A stretch of DNA of 64,000 bases from Allobaculum mucilyticum (GCF_022701195.1 NZ_CP078089.1:992001-1056000); one strand, 5' to 3'. Counted from the stretch's first letter, positions 1 through 8,307 are shown. Numbers and translations: made by a program. The notes: generated by a model from the letters alone, not told the origin.

Positions 1-142
1 GGACAAGCTCATGCAGGTCAATCTGCCGCTTACGGGTGAAGGCGGACTGAGAAGTAAAATTGGCAGGGTTCGCCGTTTCTGAGCTGATGATATTGAGGAA
101 GGTGTTTCTGAAGAAAGAACATTCTTTGGCGATAGCAGTCAT
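1..142 (-). CDS. IS4-type transposase (IS-A), N-terminal fragment at the window edge
   Basis: The first 47 codons are identical in reading to the N-terminus of the 436-residue IS-A transposase at 2135-3445. The start codon is at 142 behind an AAAGGAG ribosome site. The gene continues beyond base 1, so nothing can be said about whether this copy is intact. Confidence 0.9.
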   Translation of the reverse strand, partial: MTAIAKECSFFRNTFLNIISSETANPANFTSQSAFTRKRQIDLHELV

Positions 143-331
143 AGGGAAAACTCCTTTAAGTTCTCCCCATCGGCTGCGAAGCAGCCGCGCGGCGGCAGAA
201 ATTTGTCAATAGATTTTTAGAAAAAAGTGAAAAAACTCGAATCATTCGAGATTTGACTTGAAGAGTAGAAAAAAGACCACATCATTGCTTAACGCTGATG
301 TGGTCTGAGAAATCTTAACTTAATGACATTG
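1..331 (-). mobile_element. IS-A copy 1, IS4-type insertion sequence, 5' part only (runs off the window)
   Basis: The stretch matches the transposase-start end of the complete IS-A copies at 1946-3595 and 9671-11320. The terminal repeat CAATGTCATTAAGTTAAG (read on the minus strand) ends at base 331. The rest lies outside the window, so its second end and any target duplication cannot be seen. A few single-base differences separate it from the other copies, for example in the loop of the inward terminator near 284. It is in inverted orientation to IS-A copy 2, so the two copies bracket the ferredoxin and PHP genes. Confidence 0.93.
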
Positions 332-437
332 GGCATTCCACCGATCCCGCAACATGCTTCTGACAGAACGTACGTTAGCAGTTAAGCGGCGCTAACCATT
401 AGACTGTTATTTTCTAGCCAGAATGGGCTAAGGGACT

Positions 438-465
438 TTGAACTTCCGGACAGATTTTCTATAAT
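438..465 (+). promoter_or_regulatory. predicted sigma-A promoter of the ferredoxin gene
   Basis: A TTGAAC box at 438-443 and a perfect TATAAT at 460-465 are separated by 16 bp, 33 bp before the ferredoxin start codon. Confidence 0.7.
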
Positions 466-498
466 GTTGAAGTCAGATTCGAAAGGAGAATTTTTAAA

Positions 499-675
499 AT
501 GGCTGCTATTGTTAACGACGAAATGTGCATTGGATGCGGTGCCTGCGAAGGTGCCTGCCCTACTGGAGCAATCACTCTTCCTGATGGAAAAGCGGTTGTA
601 GATGCTGATACCTGCATCGACTGCGGTGCCTGCGTAGGCGTATGCCCGACTGGCGCTGTAACTCTTGGCGAGTAA
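499..675 (+). CDS. 2[4Fe-4S] ferredoxin, 58 aa
   Basis: A small soluble electron carrier. The 58-residue product has two full cluster motifs, Cys10-x2-Cys13-x2-Cys16-x3-Cys20-Pro and Cys39-x2-Cys42-x2-Cys45-x3-Cys49-Pro, the pattern of clostridial-type ferredoxins that serve pyruvate:ferredoxin oxidoreductase, hydrogenases and similar enzymes. The start has a GGAG ribosome site 8-11 bp upstream. It has its own promoter (438-465) and terminator (697-724), so it is a single-gene unit. Its redox partner is not in the window. The gene lies between two inverted copies of IS-A but is not damaged. Confidence 0.95.
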   Translation: MAAIVNDEMCIGCGACEGACPTGAITLPDGKAVVDADTCIDCGACVGVCPTGAVTLGE

Positions 676-696
676 TTCACACAATCGATCCAATCC

Positions 697-724
697 AGGC
701 GATCCGAATATGGATCGCCTTTTT
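697..724 (+). terminator. intrinsic terminator of the ferredoxin gene
   Basis: Nine-bp stem AGGCGATCC/GGATCGCCT with a six-base loop, followed by five T. Confidence 0.9.
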
Positions 725-784
725 CTATGCCTGTACCTCTATTTCTCTCTTCCGGCGCTGTTCTGACAGCAGCACCGGATACAG

Positions 785-808
785 AAAAAGCTGCCCGAAG
801 GCAGCTTC
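785..808 (-). terminator. intrinsic terminator of the PHP gene
   Basis: On the minus strand: stem AAGCTGCC/GGCAGCTT around a TTCG tetraloop, then a T run. Confidence 0.88.
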
Positions 809-864
809 AAAACGAAAACCAAACCGGAATAAATATATAAACAGGGAAAGTGTTCTCTTCAGTC

Positions 865-1752
865 TTACTTCTCAAGAGCAGCAAGAAGAGCCTGCAGATA
901 CGGAGTACCATCCCGGTCGAGATGATATTCGCCCATGCGGATATCCGGCTTCTTTTCTCCGTGGAAATCGGATCCGCATGTAATCAGCAGATTGTGTTTC
1001 TCGGCGTAGTCTCTGTACCAGTCGATCTGTTCCGGACTGTGATAGTTGGAATAAACCTCAATACCATCGAGACCAGCATCGAGCAGCTCCTGCAGATCGT
1101 CTTCCTTTTTATAGAACGTATTGAACGGATGAGCGAGAACTGCAGTTCCGCCTGCTTCATGTACACGGCGGATGGATTCAATCAGATCCGGGCTTTCAAC
1201 ACGGACATACAGATCGCTTCCCGGCTGGCATCTGTCCCAGTAGAAGTTGACTGGAGCCGGCGAACTGCGGCGTCCGCCTGGCAGATAGTCTTGGAAGTCT
1301 TCAATTTCCTGTGCTTCAGGACGGGCGAAAATATCGTCCATCAGCGTAAACCAGGGGTTCTTGCCGTTTGCTCTGGCGATGATGTCTTCTTCATCAATTT
1401 CCAGGCCGTATTTAGCGATGAGCTTTTCGCAGCGTTTGTGGAAAGAATTGCGGATCGAATCATCTGCACGTTTTCCAAGCGTCGAAAGCCATGGATCATT
1501 CAGATCTGCACCGTAGCTGAGCAGATGAACCGAATACTCGCCATGAAAGAGGGTAGAAACTTCAATCGCCGGAATGACCCGGATTCCCTCTTTTGCGGCA
1601 AGCTCTGTCATTTCTTCCACATTTTCCATTGTGTCATGATCGGAAAGCGCAATCGTCTCCAGGCCGGTGTCTTTAGCCATCGCAACCAGTTCAGCCGGTG
1701 TCAGCTGTCCGTCGCTCGATGCGTCCGAATGCATGTGTAAATCAAATTTCAT
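865..1752 (-). CDS. PHP-domain phosphoesterase (YciV/RNase AM-like family), 295 aa
   Basis: A metal-dependent phosphoesterase of the PHP fold. Visible metal-site motifs are HMHSDASSDG near the N-terminus, SDHDT around residue 38, a central Glu in AIEVS, AHPF around residue 208 and GSDFHG near residue 263. The length is that of single-domain YciV-type proteins, which act on 3',5'-nucleoside bisphosphates or RNA 5' ends; the substrate here is inferred from family only. The start is set by GAGAGGAGG seven bases upstream. It is monocistronic, with a terminator at 785-808. The upstream intergenic DNA was interrupted by IS-A copy 2 at 1946. Confidence 0.85.
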   Translation of the reverse strand: MKFDLHMHSDASSDGQLTPAELVAMAKDTGLETIALSDHDTMENVEEMTELAAKEGIRVIPAIEVSTLFHGEYSVHLLSYGADLNDPWLSTLGKRADDSIRNSFHKRCEKLIAKYGLEIDEEDIIARANGKNPWFTLMDDIFARPEAQEIEDFQDYLPGGRRSSPAPVNFYWDRCQPGSDLYVRVESPDLIESIRRVHEAGGTAVLAHPFNTFYKKEDDLQELLDAGLDGIEVYSNYHSPEQIDWYRDYAEKHNLLITCGSDFHGEKKPDIRMGEYHLDRDGTPYLQALLAALEK

Positions 1753-1970
1753 AGTGCTCCTCCTCTCAGATCATCAGGACCTGTGTGTTCTGTTCTTCGT
1801 CTGTATTCTGAGTTCTTAATTGCTTTTCTGATTCTTCCGCACCAGCCGTACGGATTTTTTCGCGTTTATCGTAATCCCGGCTGAATGCGAAGTCATAAAT
1901 TTACTTTTCTGCTTTTGGTAAAGCGCTTTCTGTTTGTCAAAACGCCAATGTCATTAAGTTAAGATTTCTC

Positions 1971-2047
1971 AGACCACATCAGCGTTAAGCAGTGATGTGG
2001 TCTTTTTTCTACTCTTCAAGTCAAATCTCGAATGATTCGAGTTTTTT
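1971..2047 (+). terminator. two tandem inward-facing terminators inside IS-A, ahead of the transposase
   Basis: First hairpin: stem AGACCACATCA (1971-1981) with TGATGTGGTCT (1993-2003), then six T. Second: CTCGAAT (2027-2033) with ATTCGAG (2035-2041), then six T. Both point toward the transposase and would stop transcripts entering from outside. The same structures are present in copies 1 and 3. Confidence 0.85.
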
Positions 2048-2134
2048 CACTTTTTTCTAAAAATCTATTGACAAATTTCTGCCGCCGCGCGGCTGCTTCG
2101 CAGCCGATGGGGAGAACTTAAAGGAGTTTTCCCT

Positions 2135-3445
2135 ATGACTGCTATCGCCAAAGAATGTTCTTTCTTCAGAAACACCTTCCTCAATATCATCAGCTCAGAA
2201 ACGGCGAACCCTGCCAATTTTACTTCTCAGTCCGCCTTCACCCGTAAGCGGCAGATTGACCTGCATGAGCTTGTCCTTCTTCCGTTTCAGCTGACAGAGG
2301 AATCCCTCGCTGCTTCCTTTCCCTGGATCCTGTTTAAGGGCGGATCATCTGTTTCAGCCTCTGCTGTGTCTCAGGCCCGTTCCAAAATCAACTCTTCACT
2401 TTATAAAAACGTCTTCAATCGGTTTAACAAGGCAACTTCCAGCTCTGATGTTAAAACCTTCAAGGGTTATCGCCTCCTCGCTGTAGATGGAAGCGAGATT
2501 CAAGTTCTTCCTGAACAGGACAATGACATCACCTATGGCGCTTCTAAAAAAGGCAAGAAGAGGCACTTTGTTCATTTGAATGCCGAATTCGACGCCCTCA
2601 ACTCCGTCTTTACTGACGCGCTGCTTCAACCCGGCTCTGAGAAGAATGAAGATTCAGCTCTTCTTGAACTCGCTCAGCGTTCTTCATTTCAGAAAGCCAT
2701 CTTCATCGCTGATCGGGGATACGAAGCTCTTATGTCTTTCTATCGCCTGCAGAAGGAACATGTCCCTTTTGTCATACGTATCAAAGACGAGACATCATCT
2801 ACAAGCATTCTCAAGTACTATAAGACTCCCGAGTCAGAAGAGTATGACATTCCTTTCAATGTGATTCTGACCAGTAAAAACAACAGGCATGTCAAAGACC
2901 ATTGGGATGTCTATAAGTACATCTCTTCGTACAGGAAGCAGCCTGAATTTGACGGTCAAACGACTGAACTCCCTTTAAATATCAGGGTTGTGAGGTTCAA
3001 AGCTGCCTGCGAAGGGAATGAATCATTCATTACCGTCTGCACCAATCTGTCGGAAGCTGAGTTTGGGACCGAGGACATCAAGCAGATCTACCGTCTGCGC
3101 TGGCAGGTTGAAGTCGGCTTCAGGGGACTGAAACGAAACACCGATCTTGAATGGACTCATTCAAGGAAGCTTGATCTGGTCCAGGCAGAGATCTATGCCA
3201 AAATGACTCTCTACAATCTTTGTTCCCGTTTGCGCAACAAGGTAGAAAGATCTCGTCAGCACCAGAAGCGCATCGCTCAGGCCAAAAAGCACAAGCAGAA
3301 GGCAGATTTCGGATTCATCATCAAAACGATTCAACAGTGGCTGTTCAAAAAAGCCAGAATCAGCTTGAGTACACTGGAAGATCTTCTTCTGGCCAGGATA
3401 TCTCCGATCAGAGAAGGAAGAGCTGATACCAGAAAGAAGAAGTGA
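2135..3445 (+). CDS. IS4-family DDE transposase (IS-A copy 2), 436 aa
   Basis: A DDE transposase. The catalytic residues can be placed as Asp118 (in VDGSE), Asp193 (in ADRGYE) and Glu326. The IS4 signature Y-(2)-R-(3)-E-(6)-K is complete at Tyr319, Arg322, Glu326 and Lys333. The protein is identical to that of copy 3. The start codon follows an AAAGGAG site that lies in the loop of a short hairpin (2109-2117 with 2126-2133), and a second hairpin sits at 2090-2106; both may lower translation. The C-terminus is basic. The intact frame suggests an active element. Confidence 0.96.
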   Translation: MTAIAKECSFFRNTFLNIISSETANPANFTSQSAFTRKRQIDLHELVLLPFQLTEESLAASFPWILFKGGSSVSASAVSQARSKINSSLYKNVFNRFNKATSSSDVKTFKGYRLLAVDGSEIQVLPEQDNDITYGASKKGKKRHFVHLNAEFDALNSVFTDALLQPGSEKNEDSALLELAQRSSFQKAIFIADRGYEALMSFYRLQKEHVPFVIRIKDETSSTSILKYYKTPESEEYDIPFNVILTSKNNRHVKDHWDVYKYISSYRKQPEFDGQTTELPLNIRVVRFKAACEGNESFITVCTNLSEAEFGTEDIKQIYRLRWQVEVGFRGLKRNTDLEWTHSRKLDLVQAEIYAKMTLYNLCSRLRNKVERSRQHQKRIAQAKKHKQKADFGFIIKTIQQWLFKKARISLSTLEDLLLARISPIREGRADTRKKK

Positions 3446-3604
3446 CAGATTTGAAAACCGAAAAGTCATCAGGATGATTTTTTCAACAGGTAGAAAATCA
3501 TCCTTTTCGTCATGCCTGAGACGCAAAATATAAGAAATGACAACGCTCATGAACAGGGTATACGATTTTTATCCCTCCTTAACTTAATGACATTGGTCAA
3601 AACG

Positions 3605-3634
3605 CAAAAAAGAAGCCGGAATTCTCCAGCTTCT
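3605..3634 (-). terminator. intrinsic terminator of the DUF5648/transglutaminase-like gene
   Basis: Minus strand: ten-bp stem (one G-T pair) with a four-base loop, 3611-3634, then six T at 3605-3610. IS-A copy 2 inserted directly after this T run. Confidence 0.85.
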
Positions 3635-3672
3635 TCTGTGTTCAAAAGGTAATTCTTCAGGTTTGATTTCGA

Positions 3673-5319
3673 CTAGTTAGCAACAGGGGTATCGTAGCGA
3701 TACTGGAATTTCGGGCTCTTTGCATCCTGCATCCAGCAGCGTTCGCCTCCGCCGTTGAGAGAGCGCTCAAATGTCGGGTCAAAGAAGTAGTCTTTGCCGT
3801 CGATTGTGATTTTAACCCAGCCATGCTCAGTCCAGCCGGTTGTCAGCAGGATTTCGCCTTTGATGAAGCTTGCATCATAGCCAAGGTTCTTTGCCAGGTA
3901 TGTGAACGTAGCGGCATAGGTGTAGCCGTTTCCGCGGTGGTCATCAAAACCGATACGTGCAAAGTTCTGTTCATGGGACATGCCGTTAGGCGGAGTCTGC
4001 CATTCCGGATCAAAGCGGGCATAAGTCAGTGTGCTCCATGTCCAGTTGTAAACTGCATGCAGATCACGGCCGACTTCGTTGTAGACCTTGTTGCAGTCGA
4101 TTTCGAGCTGTTCGTCAGTGGTCAGATCCTGCTTGGTGCCGTCTTCGCCATAGCGAACGCCGTTAACGGTGCGTTTTTTGATCATTCTTCCCTGATCATC
4201 GAAAGTAACAAAACGCGGATTGTCTGTTGTTTCATCAACGAGAGTTGTTCCGATTTTTGCTTCGCCGTCCTGATCATCGAGCAGGTAGGTGGAGCCTTCA
4301 AAATCAGTCATGCCATACAGACGCTTGCCGTCTTCACCATGGATGTAGATCTTGCCATCGAGATGGAGCAGACCAGTGTAGGCTTTTCCGTCATTTGCAG
4401 GATCGAGGTAGTAGATATCGCCGCCGATGACCTGTTCGCCTTCGAGACGTTTCAGGCTGTCGTTGTCATAGAACTGGATTGTTCCGGTTTTTCCTTCGAT
4501 TCTGGAATACGGAGACAGAGCGTACCAGCCGATGTTTTCATTGTTCCAGCCCATCTGGGTGAGGATGCGGTGCTCTTTGTGGTTGATGGTGTAGTTGTGG
4601 TTGTTGGCTTCCTGGTTCGGGTTGTATTCGCGCCATACCGGAAGAGTATTGCCTTCATCGTCTTTTCCGGCGCTCTTCCAGCCGATGCCTTCGTCTGTCC
4701 ATCCGGCTTTAACCAGATAGTCGCGCTCATTGGCATCGAGGGTATAGTGATGATCGCCTGCGTTGGCATTGTAGAGACGGTAGACATCGTCACCGGCGTT
4801 TTTCGGTGCCATCCAGCCGATGCCTTCATCCTGCCAGCCGGCTTTGATCAGATAATCGCGCTCAGCAGGATTGGCAGTATAGAAATGCTCACCGGAGTTC
4901 GGGTTGTACAGGCGGTACATTTCCTGACCTTCATAGTTATTCAGGAACTCTTCCATCCGGGTCTGTTCTTTTTCGATTGCTTTTTCTTCTGCAGGATCTT
5001 CGGTCTTCAGTTCGTTCAGTTCTCCCTGATAGACTTTTGCTTCATAGACCGTTGCAGGATCTTTGTACCAGTCAAATTCGTCTGGATTCTTTTCATCTGT
5101 TGAATCCTCAGAGCTGTCTGTCGAGGAGTCTTTGTCGGAAGAATCCTGGTCGGTGGTTTCCGAAGAAGCCTGAGAATCGTCTTTTTCGTTTTCGGACTTC
5201 GCTGTGCTGTCCGACAGTTCATTTGTTTCAAACTCCTGCGCAAAGGTTGCCACAGAGACTGCAGGTGTCAGGCAGGAGGCAGACAGGAGGAAACAAAGTG
5301 CAGATTTCCATTTCTTCAT
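3673..5319 (-). CDS. secreted DUF5648-repeat protein with inactive-looking transglutaminase-like domain, 548 aa
   Basis: Exported surface protein. Residues 1-27 form a signal peptide (Lys-rich start, hydrophobic core, Ala-x-Ala end). Residues 28-100 are a Ser/Asp/Glu-rich linker. About 135-266 hold three DUF5648-type repeats of the form YRLYNPNSGEHFYT...GW..EGIGW. About 280-395 resembles glucan/choline-binding style repeats. A transglutaminase-like domain covers roughly 405-530 with His499 and Asp514 of the triad, but the Cys position of the usual GxCYTYA motif is Gly465 (codon GGC, one base from TGC). The ATG at 5319 is chosen over a TTG ten codons upstream because AAAGGA is correctly spaced only for it. 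A structural or binding role seems likelier than catalysis. Confidence 0.82.
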   Translation of the reverse strand: MKKWKSALCFLLSASCLTPAVSVATFAQEFETNELSDSTAKSENEKDDSQASSETTDQDSSDKDSSTDSSEDSTDEKNPDEFDWYKDPATVYEAKVYQGELNELKTEDPAEEKAIEKEQTRMEEFLNNYEGQEMYRLYNPNSGEHFYTANPAERDYLIKAGWQDEGIGWMAPKNAGDDVYRLYNANAGDHHYTLDANERDYLVKAGWTDEGIGWKSAGKDDEGNTLPVWREYNPNQEANNHNYTINHKEHRILTQMGWNNENIGWYALSPYSRIEGKTGTIQFYDNDSLKRLEGEQVIGGDIYYLDPANDGKAYTGLLHLDGKIYIHGEDGKRLYGMTDFEGSTYLLDDQDGEAKIGTTLVDETTDNPRFVTFDDQGRMIKKRTVNGVRYGEDGTKQDLTTDEQLEIDCNKVYNEVGRDLHAVYNWTWSTLTYARFDPEWQTPPNGMSHEQNFARIGFDDHRGNGYTYAATFTYLAKNLGYDASFIKGEILLTTGWTEHGWVKITIDGKDYFFDPTFERSLNGGGERCWMQDAKSPKFQYRYDTPVAN

Positions 5320-5878
5320 CTCATTTTTCCTTTCTGTGATTGGAATCAATCAATTCTGAACCCTCTTATTCTACTTGATGAACACGTGCGGGAATAAGTG
5401 AAATCGTGGAAAATAGCGGGTACAGAGCTTGTCTTTCATATTAACATACGAAAATTCCATACAGACGTGCTTTTTTACATCTTCTCTGAAACCGAACGAT
5501 TCTGTAAGGCATTGAGCACCATTCGCGCGTGCAATCCTGCACAGTCTGGATTGTTTTTATTCAGTTTTCATTTCATTTTCTGTCCTGCTTATTTCTCATC
5601 GAAGCTCCTGATTCCAGCACATGCGCAGCCGGGCAGAACAGAGAACAGCCAGATTGACTCTGGTCGTTTCAGACAAATCAATCGGGATTCGGACTCTTCC
5701 GGTATACATAAGAAAGGCGTGACACTGTCTGATTGTCATTTTCTGGCACCCTTGGAATAATTGAAATACGCACGCTGACAGAACCGTGCTTTACAGCGAA
5801 AATACTCTATCCGGATTCTGGGAAGCACTGAACGGAATTCAGCCTGCATCCCATCTGAAATGAAGAAAGGATAACTCT
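5320..5878. other. 559-bp intergenic region, no supported gene
   Basis: It separates two divergently transcribed genes. Open frames here have no ribosome site and no recognisable protein. It must contain the promoters of both neighbours, but I could not assign them confidently. Confidence 0.6.
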
Positions 5879-7171
5879 ATGTCACAGACTCCAAAACGAA
5901 CAACAGCACAGATTAAAGCCAGAGCCCGCCGGAAGAAACGGGCCAGACGTAAAAAAATTATCCGTCTATCTCTGATTTCCATCATCGCCATTGCGGCAGT
6001 AGGCATCTGCGGCACGCTTGGCTGGAAGTACTGGAAATCCAGCGCGCAGGCAGGCTCTTCGCCATCTGCGAATGCTTCTAATACGGATGTCCCGACAGGC
6101 AGCGGCAATCAGGCTTCGTTTACCTTTACCGGCGTAGGCGACAACCTCCTTCACGATCCGATCTTTGTCTACTATGAGCAGGACTATGGAAACCGCGATT
6201 TCCGTCCGCTCTATGAACTGACTGACAGCTATTTCCAGAATACTGACCTGGCTTACATCAACTTTGAAACAGTCTGTGCCGGCGATGACTACGGTCTTTC
6301 CGGCTACCCCATGTTCAACGGCCCGACCGAAATGCTCGATACTCTTGCACAGGGCGGCTACGATTGGTTTTCGACAAGTTCCAACCATTCTCTTGATGCA
6401 GGAACAGACGGACTTGCGACAGAGCTGAACTACATCCATGAACGCTATCCGGATATTTCGACAACCGGAGCCTTCGTCTCTGAAGCCGATGCCAGCACGC
6501 CGATTGTCAGGGAGATCAACGGAATCCGTGTGGGTCTTTGCGGTTTTACCTACGGACTGAACGGCATGGTTCTTCCCGAAGGTCAGGAATGGATGATCGA
6601 CGTCTACCACAAGGATGACGGATCGATCGATTACGATCGCATCGATCAGAAACTGGACGCTCTCAATGAAGTCAGCGATGTTCAGATCGTTGCCATGCAC
6701 TGGGGTGATGAATACCAGACCGCCCCAAACGATGAGCAGGTCGAAATCGCTCATCACCTGAACGAAAAAGGCGTGGAAGCCATTATCGGCACCCACCCGC
6801 ATGTCATTGAACCTGTCGAATTCATCGAAACACCTGAACAGACTACGCTCTGCTACTACTCGCTTGGCAACTTCATTTCCGCACAGGATACAAATGAAAC
6901 CATGGTCGGCGGCATGGCTCAGTTCCAGATGAACTACGATTTCGGTACCAGAAAAGCATCATTTGAAAACGTCCAGTTCATTCCAACCGTTACCTGGATT
7001 TCACCGGATCTGCGTACGTACCGCACCACAACAATCCATGAATACAATGACGACATGGCGGCAGGCCACTACATCACATCCATCGGCTATGACATGTCCA
7101 AAGGCTGGGTTCAGCAGTTCGTACAGGACGTAATCGGCTCGCCTTCCGGCATTGACGTCGTTCTGGAATAG
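5879..7171 (+). CDS. CapA-family membrane-anchored metallophosphatase-like protein, 430 aa
   Basis: The family includes CapA/PgsA proteins linked to poly-gamma-glutamate synthesis, with a calcineurin-like metal phosphatase fold. After a very basic N-terminus (about 30 residues of Arg/Lys) there is one membrane segment at about 32-52, so the domain lies outside the cell. Motifs in order: GVGDNLLHD, INFETV, SSNHSLDAG, MHWGDEY, GTHPHVIEP and YSLGNFIS, which hold the His/Asp/Asn ligands. The start follows AAAGGA. No capB, capC or other polymer genes are nearby, so it may have another surface role. A bidirectional terminator at 7229-7259 closes the unit. Confidence 0.85.
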   Translation: MSQTPKRTTAQIKARARRKKRARRKKIIRLSLISIIAIAAVGICGTLGWKYWKSSAQAGSSPSANASNTDVPTGSGNQASFTFTGVGDNLLHDPIFVYYEQDYGNRDFRPLYELTDSYFQNTDLAYINFETVCAGDDYGLSGYPMFNGPTEMLDTLAQGGYDWFSTSSNHSLDAGTDGLATELNYIHERYPDISTTGAFVSEADASTPIVREINGIRVGLCGFTYGLNGMVLPEGQEWMIDVYHKDDGSIDYDRIDQKLDALNEVSDVQIVAMHWGDEYQTAPNDEQVEIAHHLNEKGVEAIIGTHPHVIEPVEFIETPEQTTLCYYSLGNFISAQDTNETMVGGMAQFQMNYDFGTRKASFENVQFIPTVTWISPDLRTYRTTTIHEYNDDMAAGHYITSIGYDMSKGWVQQFVQDVIGSPSGIDVVLE

Positions 7172-7228
7172 AATCTCTCCATCCAGAACAGAAACATTAC
7201 ACATATCTCAACTGTCTCAATAGACAGA

Positions 7229-7259
7229 CAAAGGACGAAGCGAGCGGCTTCGTCCTTTT
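7229..7259. terminator. bidirectional terminator between capA-like gene and sdpI-like gene
   Basis: Eleven-bp perfect stem AAGGACGAAGC/GCTTCGTCCTT with a five-base loop, T-rich on both strands, between convergent genes. Confidence 0.88.
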
Positions 7260-7261
7260 GT

Positions 7262-7978
7262 TTACTCGTGATCTGAAGATTCCGGATCGGAATCCGGATG
7301 TGTTTTAAACCAGTGCCAGGAATACCAGATGGACAGAAAAGAAACGCCAAGAAGAGACCCAAGCATCACATAAGCGGTCCACTCTCCATCAAGCCAGCAC
7401 AATGCAAGTACGATAAACCCGGCTACAACCATGCACCGGCCCGCAAAACGATTGGTCATGATCCAGTTTTCCGGATCATTCATCGTCCATGCCGTCCGTA
7501 CACCAAAGACATAATTCTGCTTGGCTTTGGGCAGTACATTTCCCAGGGCAATCATGATGATGCCGATCAGCGCGAAGGCAGCCATGCCCATATTGACGTG
7601 AATGCCAAGCGCATGCATATACAGGGCGCTCATCATGACTGTACCGATGATTGGGATCAGGAAATACATCAGAGTCATGACCGATCCCTGAATATTCTGC
7701 TTTTTCGGGTCCTGTACGCTCATCCAGAGCACGAACAGATTCACAGCAGCCATGAAACCAGGCATTCCGAAGATCGCCAGCGGCTTTGACATCCAGGAAT
7801 CCGGAGTTCCCTTCCAGTCAAAATGCACCGCAATCGCATCCGGGAGCCTCGTATAGAGAAACAAGCCGACCAGAGCCGGGAGAAGGCAGAAGAGCGTTGA
7901 AATCAGGATCTTTCGCTTAACATCTGAGGGCACATCCGGCCGTCTGTTTTTCGAAACGTCAGTTCCTGCTGTTTTCAT
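7262..7978 (-). CDS. SdpI/DUF1648-family membrane protein, 238 aa
   Basis: Integral membrane protein with about six to seven hydrophobic segments. The N-terminal DUF1648 pattern is visible (LPDAIAVHFDWKGTPD), followed by the SdpI-type region with FGVRTAWTMNDPENW and a nearby Arg. In Bacillus, SdpI gives immunity to the SdpC toxin and signals through SdpR. Start 7978 (ATG) is preferred over the TTG at 7981 because of GGGAGG nine bases upstream. It overlaps the end of the ArsR-type gene by 20 bp, so the two are co-translated. No toxin gene of the SdpABC type is in the window. Confidence 0.85.
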   Translation of the reverse strand: MKTAGTDVSKNRRPDVPSDVKRKILISTLFCLLPALVGLFLYTRLPDAIAVHFDWKGTPDSWMSKPLAIFGMPGFMAAVNLFVLWMSVQDPKKQNIQGSVMTLMYFLIPIIGTVMMSALYMHALGIHVNMGMAAFALIGIIMIALGNVLPKAKQNYVFGVRTAWTMNDPENWIMTNRFAGRCMVVAGFIVLALCWLDGEWTAYVMLGSLLGVSFLSIWYSWHWFKTHPDSDPESSDHE

Positions 7979-8255
7979 CAATAGTTTCCTCCCCGTCGCC
8001 CTGAAGCGACTGAATCCAGATCAGCATTTCTTCAAGCACCGATGCATTGAGTTCATAGATCAGCTGTTTTCCTTCGCGCCGGCTTGTCACAAGGCCGGCA
8101 TCCTTCAGGATGGACAGATGCTGAGAAACCGCAGCATCCGTAATATCAAAATGTGAAGCAATCTCGCCAGCTGAGCGGCTTTTCGTTTTCAGCAGATCAA
8201 GAATCTGACGGCGCACAGGTGCAGAAGCAGCTTTTAAAACCTTCTGAAGAGCCAT
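7959..8255 (-). CDS. ArsR-family repressor, SdpR-like, 98 aa
   Basis: A winged-helix DNA-binding protein. The helix-turn-helix covers about residues 25-65 (GEIASHFDITDAAVSQHLSI) followed by the wing (RREGKQLIYEL). There are no metal-binding Cys motifs, which fits the SdpR branch rather than metal sensors. The ATG at 8255 has AAAGGA eight bases upstream; a TTG at 8273 would overlap that site. It is the first gene of an operon with the sdpI-like gene. The palindromic sequence TTTAATTAAG next to its -10 box is a candidate operator. Confidence 0.85.
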   Translation of the reverse strand: MALQKVLKAASAPVRRQILDLLKTKSRSAGEIASHFDITDAAVSQHLSILKDAGLVTSRREGKQLIYELNASVLEEMLIWIQSLQGDGEETIDENSRN

Positions 8256-8307
8256 CCAATCCGTCCTTTCCAAAACGCTTCATTCATTTAAGCTTTTACT
8301 TAATTAA

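Larger units (their letters stand above)
1946..3595 (+). mobile_element. IS-A copy 2, complete IS4-type insertion sequence (1650 bp)
   Basis: The ends are perfect inverted repeats CAATGTCATTAAGTTAAG (left 1946, right ending 3595). A 10-bp direct repeat GTCAAAACGC flanks it at 1936-1945 and 3596-3605, showing simple insertion. It carries one transposase. Removing element and repeat restores the T-tract of the terminator at 3605-3634. The 10-bp duplication and the Y-R-E-K transposase signature fit the IS4 superfamily (IS4, IS231 and ISH8 groups make duplications of about this length). Confidence 0.96.

Noticed and set aside
382-693. Open frames on the minus strand opposite the ferredoxin
   Set aside because: They mirror the two cluster repeats of the ferredoxin, have no ribosome site and overlap it fully.
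332-1945. Possible composite transposon between IS-A copies 1 and 2
   Set aside because: Copy 2 has its own matching 10-bp duplication at both ends, so it inserted alone; the flank of copy 1 does not match it.
3823-5103. 426-codon open frame opposite the DUF5648/transglutaminase-like gene
   Set aside because: It is the antisense of a clearly real secreted protein and its hydrophobic composition follows from the opposite strand's codon bias.
5398-5760. 120-codon frame in the intergenic region before the capA-like gene
   Set aside because: No ribosome site and random-looking composition.
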